A program made the translations under genes and the position numbers. Shown piece by piece: positions 32,919 to 45,150 of a stretch of 64,000 nucleotides of DNA. The stretch lies in contig CAMGYJ010000008.1 in NCBI GenBank assembly GCA_946122785.1, positions 22,407,475-22,471,474 of the forward strand. The letters are read 5' to 3'. Position 1 is the first letter of the stretch; every line of letters starts with the position of its first letter. Under the pieces are notes generated by a model. The model was not told where the DNA came from, searched no databases, and saw nothing but the letters and a program-made list of their open reading frames with translations. The DNA is from Linum tenue (Eukaryota > Streptophyta > Magnoliopsida > Malpighiales > Linaceae).

Positions 32919-33073
32919 TAAAATTTCTTATTCTTATTATTTTTTTTTTAACAAAAGGAGTAAGTGGTCTGAACCATCCTGCACATGACACGGATCAGGT
33001 CAAGCCTGGCCCGCAACTGCCTTGTGCCCACCTTGATCCATGACAAGAACAACTTCCATATGGGTATATAATA

Positions 33074-33102
33074 CTAGCATTGTGCCCGGCCCGTTGGCCG
33101 GG
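33074..33102 (-). mobile_element. Helitron 3' terminus
   Basis: On the minus strand a perfect 7-bp stem with 4-nt loop (CCCGGCC AACG GGCCGGG, 33102-33085) is followed by CACAATG and then CTAG (33077-33074), with T as the next host base. A GC-rich hairpin about 11 nt from a CTRR end, inserted before T, is the defining 3' structure of Helitrons. The element would extend to higher coordinates, probably over the gene-less 33.1-34.7 kb stretch, but I could not locate its 5' TC end. Confidence 0.6.
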
Positions 33103-34740
33103 TGTCGTACAGAACCTGTAGGTGAAATTTGTTTTCTTCAATCTGAAGAACAAAGGAAGCATTGAACAACATAATTTGTAGCTAATGGTTCAACTTATTC
33201 ATGTTTTACCTTGTGAGATTCTATTTCATAGAGAAAACGAACTCAAATAGCAGCAAAGAGTACTCTCACCTCATAAAAACATCAATTTTAGTAGTTTGTC
33301 TTCAACGGCGGCTAACAACAGAAGTGAGCTAATGACACTGATGTAATGTTAACTCTTATCTTTGAAGAACTGATGGAGGGTTAAAAAAAGTGTAAGTAAT
33401 GGTCCAGGTTAACTTAAATTTTACTTTATGAGATTATATTTAAAGGTTTCAACCCTAAATTGTGTCAAAATAAGAGCACTATCAAGTAGTTGTTCAAAAA
33501 GTTGTTTTGAAATGATTGTAGAAAAACAAAATACATTCATGGAATGAATGAAATAAACAAACTGGTCGAAACAGATACCAACTGTAAACTATGCAAAAAG
33601 CATAGGTGCACAACAACAACAATTAGAAACAGATACCAGTCCTGTATCCACCAAGGCCAAAAATCCAAATGTAAACCTATAACTAAATCTTGAAGTTTAA
33701 CAGAGGAGGGAAGTATTTATGCTTGCAGCCGAACACAACAATTAAATTCATACATGGATCAGGTTATCAAAGGCTACTGCTGCATATTACCTTCTGCAGC
33801 TGGGAGTAATCTGTTCTTTAGTCAGAACAGCCATTTTTAACATGTTCCTCTATATACTTTTGATAGCATTCAATAACAGCAAGAACAAAGTTCTACTCAA
33901 CCTATTTAACAGTGTTCCTAAGATTACAGTGCCTTACCTTTTGGAAGCTAATAATCAAACTTATTCTGACCAGAAAAAAAAGACAGCAAACACCTGTATG
34001 ACCAGATTATCTAAAAAGCAGCTAAGTTTGGCAATATTTTACACTTCATTATTTGTTTCATGGATGTACAACAGTTCAAATTTGGCGTTTCTCCATCAAC
34101 AGGAACTAAGCCTCCTATACAGTGATAGATTTGCCCTCCAATTGAATAAACATACACACTATGACCATCATTTATACCATGATCCACCTTACCACGCAGA
34201 GAAATAAAACTGAATAGATTATTATACTGTCGAATATATATTTTCTAAAGTGGCGAGCGACAACAGAATCAGACTCCAATAACATCTTCAAATACTCTAG
34301 AGGATCACAACGCTGAGGAAGTTTCACTTTCCCACCCTTACAACATAATGTAAATTGGGGGTATACACTTCCTCTACTTGGTCGGGTGCTTTCATATCTC
34401 CAAAAACAGCACTACAATATTGACAGAAACAATCAGGATGTTCGATGGAGAATTCCGATACAATGGATGCATTAAGTAACATTCTTCGGTACCCAAATAT
34501 CACAAAGTCAAACCAATTTTCTATAATATGGACTCACCATGACGATAAAATGCTCTAGGCACTCCAAATTGCTTCCGTTTTTTTCACAAATTTGAATCAT
34601 TCTCATAGCTCAGTTATGCTTAGCTTGAAAGACTTTCAAAGGAACATCGTACACTGCACATGGAAAAGCATAGTCAATATACAGGAGTGAAAGTTAGAGA
34701 AAGGAAATGAATTTGAGATCATAGCTATGACAACCCCGCT
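33103..34740. other. No gene seen; probable Helitron interior
   Basis: AT-rich, intron-like sequence with stops in all frames except a 121-codon plus-strand frame (33842-34207) that has no domain and poor codon character. It is absent from the otherwise homologous region near 51.7 kb, where the segmental duplication begins. Confidence 0.45.
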
Positions 34741-34989
34741 ACAAATATACACAACTCGCTAGTTGAAACCAACAACCAATACCATTACACAAGCAAGTGG
34801 TATGAAAATTATAAATACCAGTAATCAACTACCAATGACACGTACCTAAAGGTCTGGAGCCTTGGTTTGTCTTGTAGGTCGTGTTGAAACTTATTGCATC
34901 ACCGAAGAACTCATAATCAAACCGCATTCTACCATCCACAAAAAATACAGTCACAAGTCACATTTGGTCCTCCTCCTGAAATAGTCGTG

Positions 34990-35600
34990 CAGAACGCATG
35001 CATCACCTTTCGCCATGCGCCTGTTCCTTGCCTTTTGTGTACAATTTTTCAGATCCTTTTTTGTGAACGGGAGATTCTCCTTCCCCTCCGGCCGCAGCAG
35101 CAAATGAATCATAAGAGTTTTGAACAGGGATCCCCGCACAATCGTTTATTTCGGCAAAGTATGCATATTCTGCCGTTACCTCACGATTTGAGCGCATAAA
35201 ACGTCTTGAGAAGGCATTGTGCAGTTCATGATCATGCTCGTCTATCCATCTATAAATCCTGTACTTACCGGATGACTGCTCATACCAATAGCTTGACAAC
35301 CAAAACGAGTCTCCCCCTTTCCCTTTCTTTAGGGAGCTCTGAGTCAACGACCTCTTGATGATTTTTCGGGTCCAACCTGCTGTTTTTTCTTTACCCTCGT
35401 TTACTACACTCACCTCCAAAATAGAATATGAATGGTTCTGGAAAGTATGACCTTTTCTTCTTCACCGCACCAACAACTCTTGACGAGAATCCTCATCCAT
35501 GAGCAAAACACTTGTAAAAGCGATTAAATTCTTCTTGATTTTGGAATCGAAAGTGCCCCCAAGTTGACTCATCTACTGGGACGGCAGTTGATACTGCATC
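34990..35600 (-). pseudogene. FAR1-type transposase N-terminal fragment, left arm A
   Basis: On the minus strand, first DESTWGHFRFQNQEEFNRFY-like sequence (about 35590-35520), then KYRIYRWIDEHDHELHNAFS followed by RRFMRSNREVTAEYAYFAEI (about 35280-35130) and a FAR1-type linker. These are the chelating His/Cys core and HxH end of the FAR1 DNA-binding domain. Frameshifts separate the parts. The DDE region is absent. Confidence 0.75.
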
Positions 35601-36402
35601 TGTAATTTAAACAAAATATCGGAAGTGACATTATAGATGTACACGTACCACTATAAATATACTGCCACTACATTACTACCACTAGATTACTACCACTGGA
35701 TCACTACCACTAATTCAATATTGGTACCATTATGTGCATACCACTACATGACTACCACTACTAACGACCTACCATTAAGCGACTACCACTCCTAATAAAC
35801 ACTATAAGATTAACTGCATCGGTTAACCCTACCAAGAATGTTACCACCGGCGACATTCATCGTGCTGTCATCATTTTCTTGAAGTGGTGCGGTGACCTAA
35901 GGCTTGAAATCGTCGGTTTTATCAACGTTGACGTACTGTTCAATGAAGAGTGGTCGGAGCAGAACGGGAAGACGGAGAACGTCAATGTTGAAAAAACGGA
36001 CGATTTAAAGCCTGTGGTCGTCGCACCACTTCAAGAGAATGATGACAGCACAATGAATGTTGCCGGCGCTAACATTCTTGGTAGGGTTAACCAGTGCAGT
36101 TAATTTATTAGTACAACTAACGCCAGCACATAATGGTACCACTAGTGAGTTAGTGGTAGATCGTTGGTAGTGGTATTATAGTAGTGGTAGTCATATAGTG
36201 GTACTTCATTAGTAGTATTTATTAGGAGTGTTAGTCGCTTAATGCTAGGTCGTAGTAGTGATAGTCATGTAGTGGTATGCACATAATGGCACCGCTATTG
36301 AATTAGTGGTTGTGGCCCAGTGGTAGTAATGTAGTGGCAGTATATTTACAGTGGTACGTGTACATCTATAATGTCACTTCTGATATTTTGTTTAAATGAC
36401 AG

Positions 36403-36915
36403 ATGCGGTATCAACTGCCATCCCAGCATATGAGTTAACTTGGGGGCACTTTCGATTCCAAAATCAAGATGAATTTAGTCGCTTTTACAAGTGTTTTGCT
36501 CATGGAAGAGGATTTTTGTCAAGAGTTGTTGGTGCGGTGAAGTAGAAAAGGTCATACTTTCAAGAATTATTCATATTCTATTTTGGAGGTGAGTGTAGTA
36601 AACGAGGGTACAGAAAAAACAGCAGGCTGGACCCGAAAAATCATCAAGAGGTCATTGACTCAGAGCTCTCTAAAGAAAGGGAAAGGGGGAGACTCATTTT
36701 GGTTGTCAAGCTGTTGTTATGTGCGGGTATGAGCAGTCATCCGGTAAGTATAGGATTTACAGATGGATAGACGAGCATGATCATGAACTGCACAATGCCT
36801 TCTCAAGACTTTTTATGCGCTCAAATCGTGAGGTAACGGCAAAATATGCATACTTTGCCGAAATAAACGATTGTGTGGAGATCTGTGTTCAAAACTCTTA
36901 TGATTCATTTGCTCC
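36403..36915 (+). pseudogene. FAR1-type transposase N-terminal fragment, right arm A
   Basis: Mirror copy of the left-arm fragment on the plus strand: TWGHFRFQNQDEFSRFYKCF (about 36430-36490), then YEQSSGKYRIYRWIDEHDHE and LHNAFSRLFMRSNREVTAKY (36724-36850). A TAG interrupts the frame after RVVGAVK (near 36541). The rest of the gene is deleted at about 36915. A further short exon spanning the spacer (35879-36103; NEEWSEQNGKTENVNVEKTD) could be its first coding exon. Confidence 0.7.
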
Positions 36916-39408
36916 TGGAAATCATCGTCACCATCGTCCTTCCCTATGGCCAATGTTCCCGCCTCAATGTCTAGTTCTATGCCTGACAAAGACTCAGCTA
37001 TTGTCACAGATGGGTTCATTACAGTCTTTTTCCGTCTTGCTCCCTAATTTGATAAGTTTATACCAAAAAAAAGGGCGGTCGTAAGCCGGGAAAAAATAGT
37101 TTTCGCTACTGGTACCTTGAGGGCAATTTATTTGTACCAGGTTCGCGTCACTGGTACCACTACCAGTTCCTCTCCAGATGTACAAATCAGAAGCTACTAG
37201 TAGTCACTAAAGTGCTTATCTGGTAACAAAAAATAAGTACAGCCGTAAATTGTTTACCTCCTAGAGGATGAACACCGTCCCCACCAGTGGTACCCTTCAC
37301 CCTCGCTTCACTTAAGTTACCGCTATATAAATTACAGGAACATACAGATAATCGTCAACAAAAAGAATAGAAAACCCAACCCATTTTGTATGCAGAAAAT
37401 CTAACATAACCTCACCTCCCGATAAAATATTCTCGATCACTTCAGTAGGTCAGGTGTATTTTCCAGTGTTCCCAACTCCAAGAGTACCAGGGTCTACAAA
37501 ATAAGCAATTTTAGTTCTTCATGTAATTGTGCGTAGTAGTAGTACTTTTACCAGTTTCCATACGAGTACCAGTGTCTACACCACCAAGAATTAGCTCGTA
37601 GAAAAACATCATTAGTGGTACCAGTTACTATACCGGTTGCATCGACTTCATCATCATGGTTAGATGGTCAGTTTCCTCTATCATCGTCAGCCACCTCTTC
37701 CCCAGTAACAATACCTTCACCCATAGCACCATTTTCCCCGTCTGCACTTCCATCTTCAGTGTCCTCAACTTCATCTTCGCCATCCCCATCCCCATCCTCA
37801 CCTTCATCTTCCTCCTCGTCATCATCGGGTTCTTCATCTTCAGCACCATCATTTTCCTCCTCACCTTCAATTTCCTCCTCGTCATCCCCATCCTCACCTT
37901 CCCCACTATCAACTACTATAACACTAGCTCGTAGACCTTCTTCACCATCGTTCTTGTCCCTTGGCATCATGTCCTTAACCTCTACAACATCATCATTATC
38001 TGCATCATTGCCCCATTCCTGGGCCTCCGCAAATGGATTTCATTAATGGGACCATCGCACTCCGCTATTCTGCCAGCTATAACAGATGTCATATCCAGAA
38101 ACCCCTTTCTAATTGCAGTTACTTGTAACAAAATATACATTTCCAGAGTATAAGTATTTGGAAGTTGCAATGGTATTGACAAAAATAAGTGTTCTACCAC
38201 TGGAAATTACTGGTACACGTTCCCATTAGTGATACTGGAACTTGTACCACTAGTGGTTACTGGTACATGTACCACTACTAATTACTGGTACATCCATTAC
38301 TACTGGTACTCGTTCTTATACCACAATTATTTTCTAGTTTTCTAATATAACAAAAAAAAAAATCGGTAGGGTGTTGTAGGAAATACCTTTAACAGCCCAT
38401 GCGAGCAATTTTGATAGAAACAACAGCAGAAGCAGTGTTGTGCGTCTTATACTTCTGCAACAATGCTTTGCTTTGTATCATACAGGTAGAGGTGTTCCAT
38501 AATTTGCACGAAGGGGTATCGGTGGGGAGCTCTAAGCTGTCTACAGTCCTATCAAGGAACCACACCAACAGCAGGTGTAGATCGCCATTAGTGTAGCTCC
38601 TGGTCTTATTAAGAATGAAGGCCGACCTCATGCAATCCCAAAAATAGTAGCACCAGTCGTACTCAGCAAACTGTGAGAAGTCATCATCCTTCAAAAACTC
38701 CAACACCAATGAATGACCAACGTTCGCTGTGCTCGAAGTGAATAAGTAACCAATGGACGTGGGTACAAAATGCCGAATCCACAACTTGTCATCCTCCACC
38801 GTACCAAGTTTATCCTTCAACTTCCAAATCTTTTTCGAATTTGCTGGTTCATCATCCATGTCGTGTAGGGAATCTCGCAGCCCCTTCACTTGCTCTGGAT
38901 CAATCTCAGGAACCATCTTCGGACCACGTGGAAGCCCATATACCCTCTGTACATCATCCACAGTGAAATTCAGCTGCCCCCCATCCTCCATTGCTATGGA
39001 CATTGAATCCACGTCAAAAACTCTAGTCATCCTACCCAGCAAGGTGATATCAAATCGCTTCATCTTCAAATTGAGCAGACATCCAAGAACCAGCTTCTTT
39101 AGAATAGCCTCCCGCGCGCGTAATATTACCGTCCAGTATCTCAATGACTGAATTCGGGCTGCACATCTTCCCAAACCCGCTTGCACTTGTTCCACCATTC
39201 TGTTTCTTCTTCGTCTTCTCGCAGGTACTCTTCGTTTCCCCTCTCGTTGTCGTTTCTTACTTGGACCCGAACCATATTTAGATGACTCCCTTCACGGATC
39301 ACAACCTGCCGAGAGTCGTACGTAACAGGATGTTTTCCTCTATGGTCTCCTTCTGCCGGTAGTTCTTTTGCCGTCGACACGACGCATGGAGTCTTTGTTC
39401 TCGCCATT
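36916..39408 (-). pseudogene. Ulp1-type transposon gene, copy A (N-terminal part)
   Basis: Remains of a gene starting at ATG 39408 (MARTKTPCVVSTAKELP). The largest open part is 39198-38389, with VFDVDSMSIAMEDGG, FTVDDVQRVYGLPRGPK and YTNGDLHLLLVWFLDRTV. This resembles the N-terminal domain of plant transposon-borne Ulp1/SENP-like genes and the related plant-mobile-domain proteins. After an intron (38389-38125) comes an acidic exon, rich in Glu and Asp, at about 38124-37615. Damage: a frameshift near 39240, a lost base before the first donor (near 38392), and a one-base deletion in the acidic exon shared with copy C. A 139-bp deletion relative to copy B lies near 38440, also shared with copy C. 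No peptidase catalytic core is visible. Confidence 0.6.
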
Positions 39409-39779
39409 CCTGGTACCAAAATAACCAACCTACAATTGTTACACATATTGATTAAACATTACAATACCAACTAGATGAATCATTCAAACAAGGTACCAGA
39501 TATAGTGGTACTTTTACATGTACAACTAGAATTATTGATACCAGAATCACACGTTGTACTGGTACATGTACGACTACTGTGATTGGTACCACTACCACAG
39601 TGATACCAATTTAAAGTATCACTGCATGATCCGAACCCAACGTGCCAGTCGGATAACGAAAACTTGTACGATAATAAAACTTCGCCTGTCACTTGATCCT
39701 GTTCTGTTTTCAACCGTCGTAGTAAGGGCCGATGACGGTAGAATGTCCGGAGTTGCACTGAAATAACAATAACAAAATA

Positions 39780-41130
39780 CACAGGTTGTAAAATTGAGAG
39801 TGGGGTAAAATAAGGACTTGGAACTTCCCCACTTGCACTTGGAGGAGTGTTATAGCCACTAATGAATAGTAACTCAAACCTAGGCTTTTATATATTAAAT
39901 TAATTTAAGAAGCGAAACTTTAGAGGTGTTTGGTTTGGTTTGGTTTCAACTTTTGAAACATAAAACTTCTAAAATTCTGGCCAAACATAGTCTACTCTTT
40001 TGGCCATAGACGAAAACTTAGCGAACAATAACAAAACACAAAAGTTGTAAAATAGAGAGTGGAGTAAAAGAAGGACTTGGAACTTCCCAACTTGCACTTG
40101 GAGGAGTGTGATAGCCACTAATGAATAGTAACTCAAACCTAGGCTTTTATATATTAATTAATATATTAATTAAGTTACGAAAAACCTTCAGTTTTTAAAA
40201 AAGCGAAACTCTAGAGGTGTTTGGCTTGGTTTCAACTTTTGAAACATAAAACTTCTAAAATCCGGGTCAAACATAGTCTACTCTTTTGGCCATAGAAGAA
40301 AACATAGCGAACAATAACAAAACACAAAGTTTGTAAAATTGAGTTCCCTCTTAGTATGTGCAGAAAACTCCTTAAAAGGAAAAGGGGAATAAGAACTTTG
40401 GCTATGAATGTTGACTTCTGCTCGCATTTGTACTTACGTAACATAGCCACTGAGAAGGGTTAGTTGGCTGAGGTATAAATTCATTCTAATTCAGGCATGC
40501 TCGAGTTTCTTCCCCCGAGTAGTCAATTGATCTCTGGTTCACTTGAAACTTGAGTCTATGTTTCACTTTACGTACTAGGACCTGAAATGTGACAAATGAA
40601 CACAACCTAGTGTAAATTAGGCCAAAGTATGATAAACACCAAGCTAAACAATCAAGAAATTAGGGGTAAAACATGTATAATTATGTAGTCATCAAATTTC
40701 CAAACACTTAACTGTTTGCTTGTCGCCAAGCAAACCAAGTCATACACAAGGTAAGCTCAAAACCTTTTAACCATGCAATCTTCAGGGACGTATTATAGAG
40801 TCACAAAACATGTGAATCATATTGGGTACCAGACATCAACACATCAACAACTTCGACTACTACCATATATAACATTTAAGTGGAACAAAATCGGGTAAAG
40901 AAAGAGTCTCCCCTTTGTTCACCGACCAAGATAGACTCGACTAAACTCTCATTGTTAACCTTGCTGAAAATTTGGGTGTCATTATTTGTAGTTGGAAGGA
41001 AAATCACTCATTTACTGGTCTTTTTGCTGGCTTGTAGAATTTAATAGCTTTGATGTAAGTACAATAGATACTCTGGTGTTAGAATTAGGGAAGCAGGGTC
41101 ACTGCTTTCATTGGTCGTTGAATCTATTTT
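39780..41130. other. Intergenic, no gene; internal tandem repeat
   Basis: Noncoding flank shared with 57.6-58.9 kb. Between 39760 and 40330 a piece of about 240 bp (cacttggaggagtgt, tttggccatagac, aacaataacaaaacacaaa) is tandemly repeated two to three times in both copies of the segmental duplication. Confidence 0.6.
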
Positions 41131-41144
41131 ATTCTTTTTCAAAT

Positions 41145-41620
41145 GGGTTAAAGGTATAATATGCCCCTCTACTATGACGTTTTGTCAAACATGCCCCTCT
41201 GCTATTTTTTATATCAAATATGCCCCTTTACTTTGTAAAAATGATCCTTTAGTTAAAATTTTCATCCAAAAATCGTTAACCAAGGCCGAACTTTAGTTTG
41301 GGCGACACAAATGACTTAAATATCCCTAATAAATTCACTTTAGAATTTTTTGGTTCTTTTGTATAATCAAATAATTTCACTTTGAAAAGACCCAAGGAAA
41401 AAACAGGGGACAAAACTGATATTTTCTCTCTCATTTGCCGTTGTCGGGTCGTCAAAATCTTGATTCAACCATGATTAACGATTTTTTCAATGGAAATTTT
41501 AACAGAAAGGTATGTTTGATAATTTTTGTCAAAGTACAGGGACATATTTGAGGTAAAAAATAGTAGAGGGGCATGTTTGATAAAACGTTATAGTAGAGGG
41601 GCATATTATACCTATAACTC
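41145..41620. mobile_element. 476-bp MULE MITE, left copy
   Basis: Terminal inverted repeats of about 90 bp starting gggttaaaggtataatatgc and ending gcatattatacctataactc, with an exact 9-bp target duplication ttttcaaat (41136-41144 and 41621-41629). The 9-bp duplication and long TIRs identify a non-autonomous MULE. Present in both copies of the segmental duplication, so older than it. Confidence 0.9.
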
Positions 41621-42109
41621 TTTTCAAATCAACACATGAAATTGGTGTGCTTGATTGTTAGCTTGCCTTGCTTGTTTTCTTAGGCCAATGTGTTCTTAAA
41701 TTAGTGTTGATAATTCTTTTCTATTATGAACAGGGTGCCCTAGTGCTCAAACTCCGTCTTTGGGTTCTCCAGCTTCGTGATCAAATGTCGTGAATTGCTT
41801 ATATGAAGGATTTTGGGATTTTGTGATATCATGAACGTGTTATTTTTCTTTCGATTATGTTTGAATGTTTATGGTGATTATTACTTATCCATGTAAAACA
41901 CCATCTTGGATGAGAATCATATCATGTTATGATTAAGGTATATGTTCTTGAATTCTAGTATTGGTTATGCATTTGTATACACCAGGGTATTTGCAACCAA
42001 CCTATAGCCACCAATCCTATTGCTTCAGTTTAGTAACGACCTTTAGCCACTTGGTTTCGACACAAAATATTGTCATCCTTTAGTCACAAACTATGCAAGC
42101 GTTTTGATC

Positions 42110-42539
42110 CTTGCAAGCAACATCTCATAGCTGATATACATATAATACCCTATAGCAAGGATTTTGAACCTTGCTAATTTAAGCAACAAATTTATGAAGG
42201 GTTATAATCCATGTTACTAACACTTATTTACAAAATTTTACATAGGTTTGTAGCAAGGGTTCAAACCATTGCTACGTGTAGGAACAAATATTTCAAGGGT
42301 TCTAACTGATGGTACTAGAATCACTTGCTTAGATTTTTAAAAGACTTAAACTCTTGCTATAACCGTTGGAGGGGACATGCACCAAGGGTTGGCTAAAACC
42401 CTTGCTATACGCAGCAAGGACCGTTTTGACAAGGGTCCGTCCAAGGGTTGCATGAACCCTTGTTGCATTCTGTAGCGAGGGTTAAAACCCTTACTACAGG
42501 TGAAAATAACTCTTGTCATAGGTCTTTTTTTTTGTAGTG
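42110..42539. mobile_element. CACTA transposon terminal region, left copy
   Basis: Ends in tttttttttgtagtg (inverse CACTACAAAAA) at 42539. It is preceded by about 400 bp packed with short subterminal repeats of agcaagggtt and aacccttgct in both orientations, the typical transposase-binding arrangement of CACTA (En/Spm) elements. The other CACTA end was not found nearby, so this is a truncated end or one terminus of a decayed element. Confidence 0.65.
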
Positions 42540-43032
42540 CAAGAAAAATAAAATCCTGCAGCAAATCGAGATAGTAGTACTAGGAAAACGTGGCAACATA
42601 ATATCGATGATGATATGTACCATCATCTTCTAATGCTGGTGTGGTAACAACCTAGTTATTCTGCTAACCGCATAAGTTGTTAGTATATACTAACTAATAT
42701 CCAAAATGTATGAACTAGTATCCAAAAACTGCATTTTATGTGGTTCACGGTTTGCAGTTGGTTCAAACCAAAAACTGCGATTTCTGATTAAAATCGCACC
42801 GCAATCAATTGAGGCTTCGCTTGTCCTGGAGGTTTAAAACTGCACATCTCTATATAATTCATGCTATGTTTTTTCATTTTTTGTGTTTATATAGTTCAAA
42901 TCGTTGCAATGATGGGGAGTATGAAAGCCAAGCACGTAGTCATTATTCAGCGTGAGTACTCATCATAGACAAACAATAAACATTACTCATTAGCAGCTAG
43001 CTCTGAAAGCGGCTCCATCTCCGATCTGGTTC

Positions 43033-43993
43033 TCAAGCCAAGGTCCACATCAGCTCTTTCTTTACCCTTGTTCTTTCTTCGTAAGAGGAATCAGGTGGTA
43101 ACAAATCCTCATCTATGAAAAGAAAAGATGCCTTTCGTTACTAAACAATTACGTAACAACTCGCGACATCAACTATATGCACAAAACATTAATTGAAAAA
43201 AAAAAAAGAGTTGATGATTGACCAGATCGACTATTTACCTTTGCAAGTTGAGTTACTACACCTCCTGAAGACGCGAATTTTATACTCGCCAAACGTCCAA
43301 GACGCACAAGACACCATTGTTTGGTAAGTCTCGACATAACTCTTCCTCACACTGCTCTCATCCGACTCATTGAAGCCCTCGAAAGTTACATAGAATATAT
43401 AATAGCGACAAACACGCTGGATGCATACGTTCATGATGCTGAGTAGGATCAAGTCCTGACCCTGCAAAACATTATTCAATTTAATTAATTAACACGCATG
43501 TATGCTAGCTAGCTAGTGTACGTGCCCACGAAGTACCACCACTTAATTACCTTCTGTTGATTGTATGTGTCGATCACGAATTTTACGCACGTCTTAAGCC
43601 TCTTGTCATAGTCCCGAACACACCTAGAGTAATGTTCTCGTGGGTAAAGTCGGCCCCAATCTGACGATGGAGGACAATCAACATCGAAACACTGCGCATT
43701 CAAAAAGAGTCGAATTCAGAAAACCCTAACATGGTGAAAATCGGAGTTGATTAATTATGATAAGTTTTTTGATGATGAGTTGAGTTACTTACACCGGTCA
43801 CGTCACGCTTCCTCCTGTAATGGATGACCCTTAGCATCAGTTCTTCGTCGCCCTGGAAATCGTCATCCTGGCATATATAATCGAGGTCATCGGGCTTGGG
43901 TTTCAGCTTCAGCTTATCGAGTTCCCGGCAGCGTTTGCACTCGCCATCCCCGTACCGGAGCTTCGGCCATTCGGGTTTCTTCTGATTAGCCAT
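43033..43993 (-). CDS. Cystatin-like small plant protein, four exons, intact
   Basis: A complete gene model on the minus strand: exons 43993-43793 (MANQKKPEWPKLRYGDGECK), 43691-43551 (CFDVDCPPSSDWGRLYPREH), 43461-43239 (GQDLILLSIMNVCIQRVCRY) and 43112-43033 (DEDLLPPDSSYEERTRVKKE). All junctions are GT-AG and in phase, giving 214 residues and a TGA stop. Exon 3 (ILLSIMNVCIQ...YYIFYVTFEGFNESD...YQTMV) has the strand pattern of the plant cystatin/monellin-like superfamily, including UPF0725-like proteins. The place of the cystatin QxVxG loop reads QRVCR, so protease inhibition is doubtful. Exon 1 has a CxxC (ECKRC) and an acidic stretch. No signal peptide is seen. Function unknown. Two paralogues (45151-46098 and 60794-61759) are broken. 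Confidence 0.75.
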
Positions 43994-44049
43994 GGATCGA
44001 TGAACGGCGGACGACGGCGGCGGCAGATGAAAGGCTGGGAACGAGAAGA

Positions 44050-45120
44050 AAAATGCTGCGAGTGGGAGGGGTGGGAGGGAGAAAGGAAATTAGGAAAATC
44101 GATCGGTAAAGGAATCCCGCGGCCAACTTAATGGAAGCTAAAACTTGGACCGGCCCAAGTAAATTAGATCATATTGTCTCATTTCGCTATAAATAAATAA
44201 AAAAAACAATTTAGCCATAAAGAAGGTGGATGAAGCAATTGGATTTGGGGAAATTGTATTTGGTTTATTTCGGGGCAATTCAAATTGTTTGTGTTGAAGA
44301 GTCCTAATTAGTAGTGGTTAGTGGAAGGATGGATGATCTTACTATGCATGACTTTGGTAATGAAGACGTAAATGATCTGAGATTTTTTTATGTTGATGGT
44401 TTACCGAGAGATAGATCGAAGGGAGAGTAAAAGAGTAATTTGGACAAAATATCGCATTTCCATGTTCTCATCGCAAATAGTCAAATACTAACCAAACAAG
44501 ACAATTTCAAACAAATTTCTTAGATAAATACTCATCTTTTAAAATGAGACAATTGGGTCAAATTGCTTCATGCACCAATTGTTCAATCCAAACGACCCAT
44601 TCCCATTGTACGATTTTTAAGATTCTATTTTTCACCATTCAAAAAATGAAGCTACGAAAGTAAAGTTCGGTGGGGAACTTTTGTTCATTTTGAACCTTTT
44701 TAATTCAGTCCACATGTAGCGTTTTTGGAAGATGTTCTTTTATTTTTGTATTTATAGTTTGTACACTGTTCATTTAACATCTCGAATCTTTTTCAGACTA
44801 AGATATTGTCTGCTTTGAATTCATATCAAAACAATTAGTATCTGGGGGACTTTGTACATGTATATAGAGTGCAGGCTAAATAGCTAGTACATATAATTAG
44901 ACAAAGAAGATGTCATGAATTCACATATTGAATAAGCTGTAGAAGTTGAACCATACAGAAAGTGTAGTTGACAACAAATGTCTCTACTTAATAGTTTCAG
45001 TACTAACCTATTTGCTTCTCATAGAGAGACAACAGTTCTAAGATCTCCACTTGTCAAAAGATAACCAGTACGCTGAGACAAACCCATAATATTACTCATC
45101 AGCAGAGCAGCTAGCTAGCT
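44050..45120. other. Intergenic, no gene
   Basis: Noncoding DNA between two paralogues, shared with about 61.8-63.98 kb. It holds the empty site (near 44648) of the MITE present at 62418-63223. Confidence 0.6.
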
Positions 45121-45150
45121 AGCTCTGAAAGCGTTGATTCTTCCTGTTTT

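Larger units (their letters stand above)
34745..36915. repeat. Palindrome A: inverted repeat, about 1.0-1.2-kb arms, 44-nt spacer
   Basis: The left arm (34745-35934) and right arm (35979-36915) are reverse complements around a 44-nt spacer (35935-35978). Each arm contains the N-terminal FAR1 domain pointing outward. The left arm is cut short at 34.75 kb. The right arm is joined at 36915 directly to the Ulp1-like gene remains through a deletion: the sequence jumps from tatgattcatttg to gctcctggaaatcatc. Confidence 0.88.
34745..44926. repeat. Segmental duplication, left copy
   Basis: Homologous in direct orientation to about 51690-63980. Matching landmarks: palindrome centre (35956 and 52981), Ulp1-like gene start (39408 and 57172), MULE MITE (41145 and 58898), CACTA end (42539 and 60303) and cystatin-like gene (43993 and 61759). 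The offset is about 17.7-17.8 kb for most of it. This copy lacks about 0.7 kb of FAR1/Ulp1-like DNA near 36.9 kb. Its left edge falls inside the left arm of the palindrome. Confidence 0.85.

Noticed and set aside
33842..34207. 121-codon hydrophobic frame as a gene
   Set aside because: No domain, no conserved copy, and surrounding sequence reads as intron or transposon interior.
37615..38046. Ser-rich plus-strand frame (also 49818-50432)
   Set aside because: Antisense of the GAA/GAT-rich acidic exon; poly-Ser/Pro arises from the reverse complement of Glu/Asp codons.
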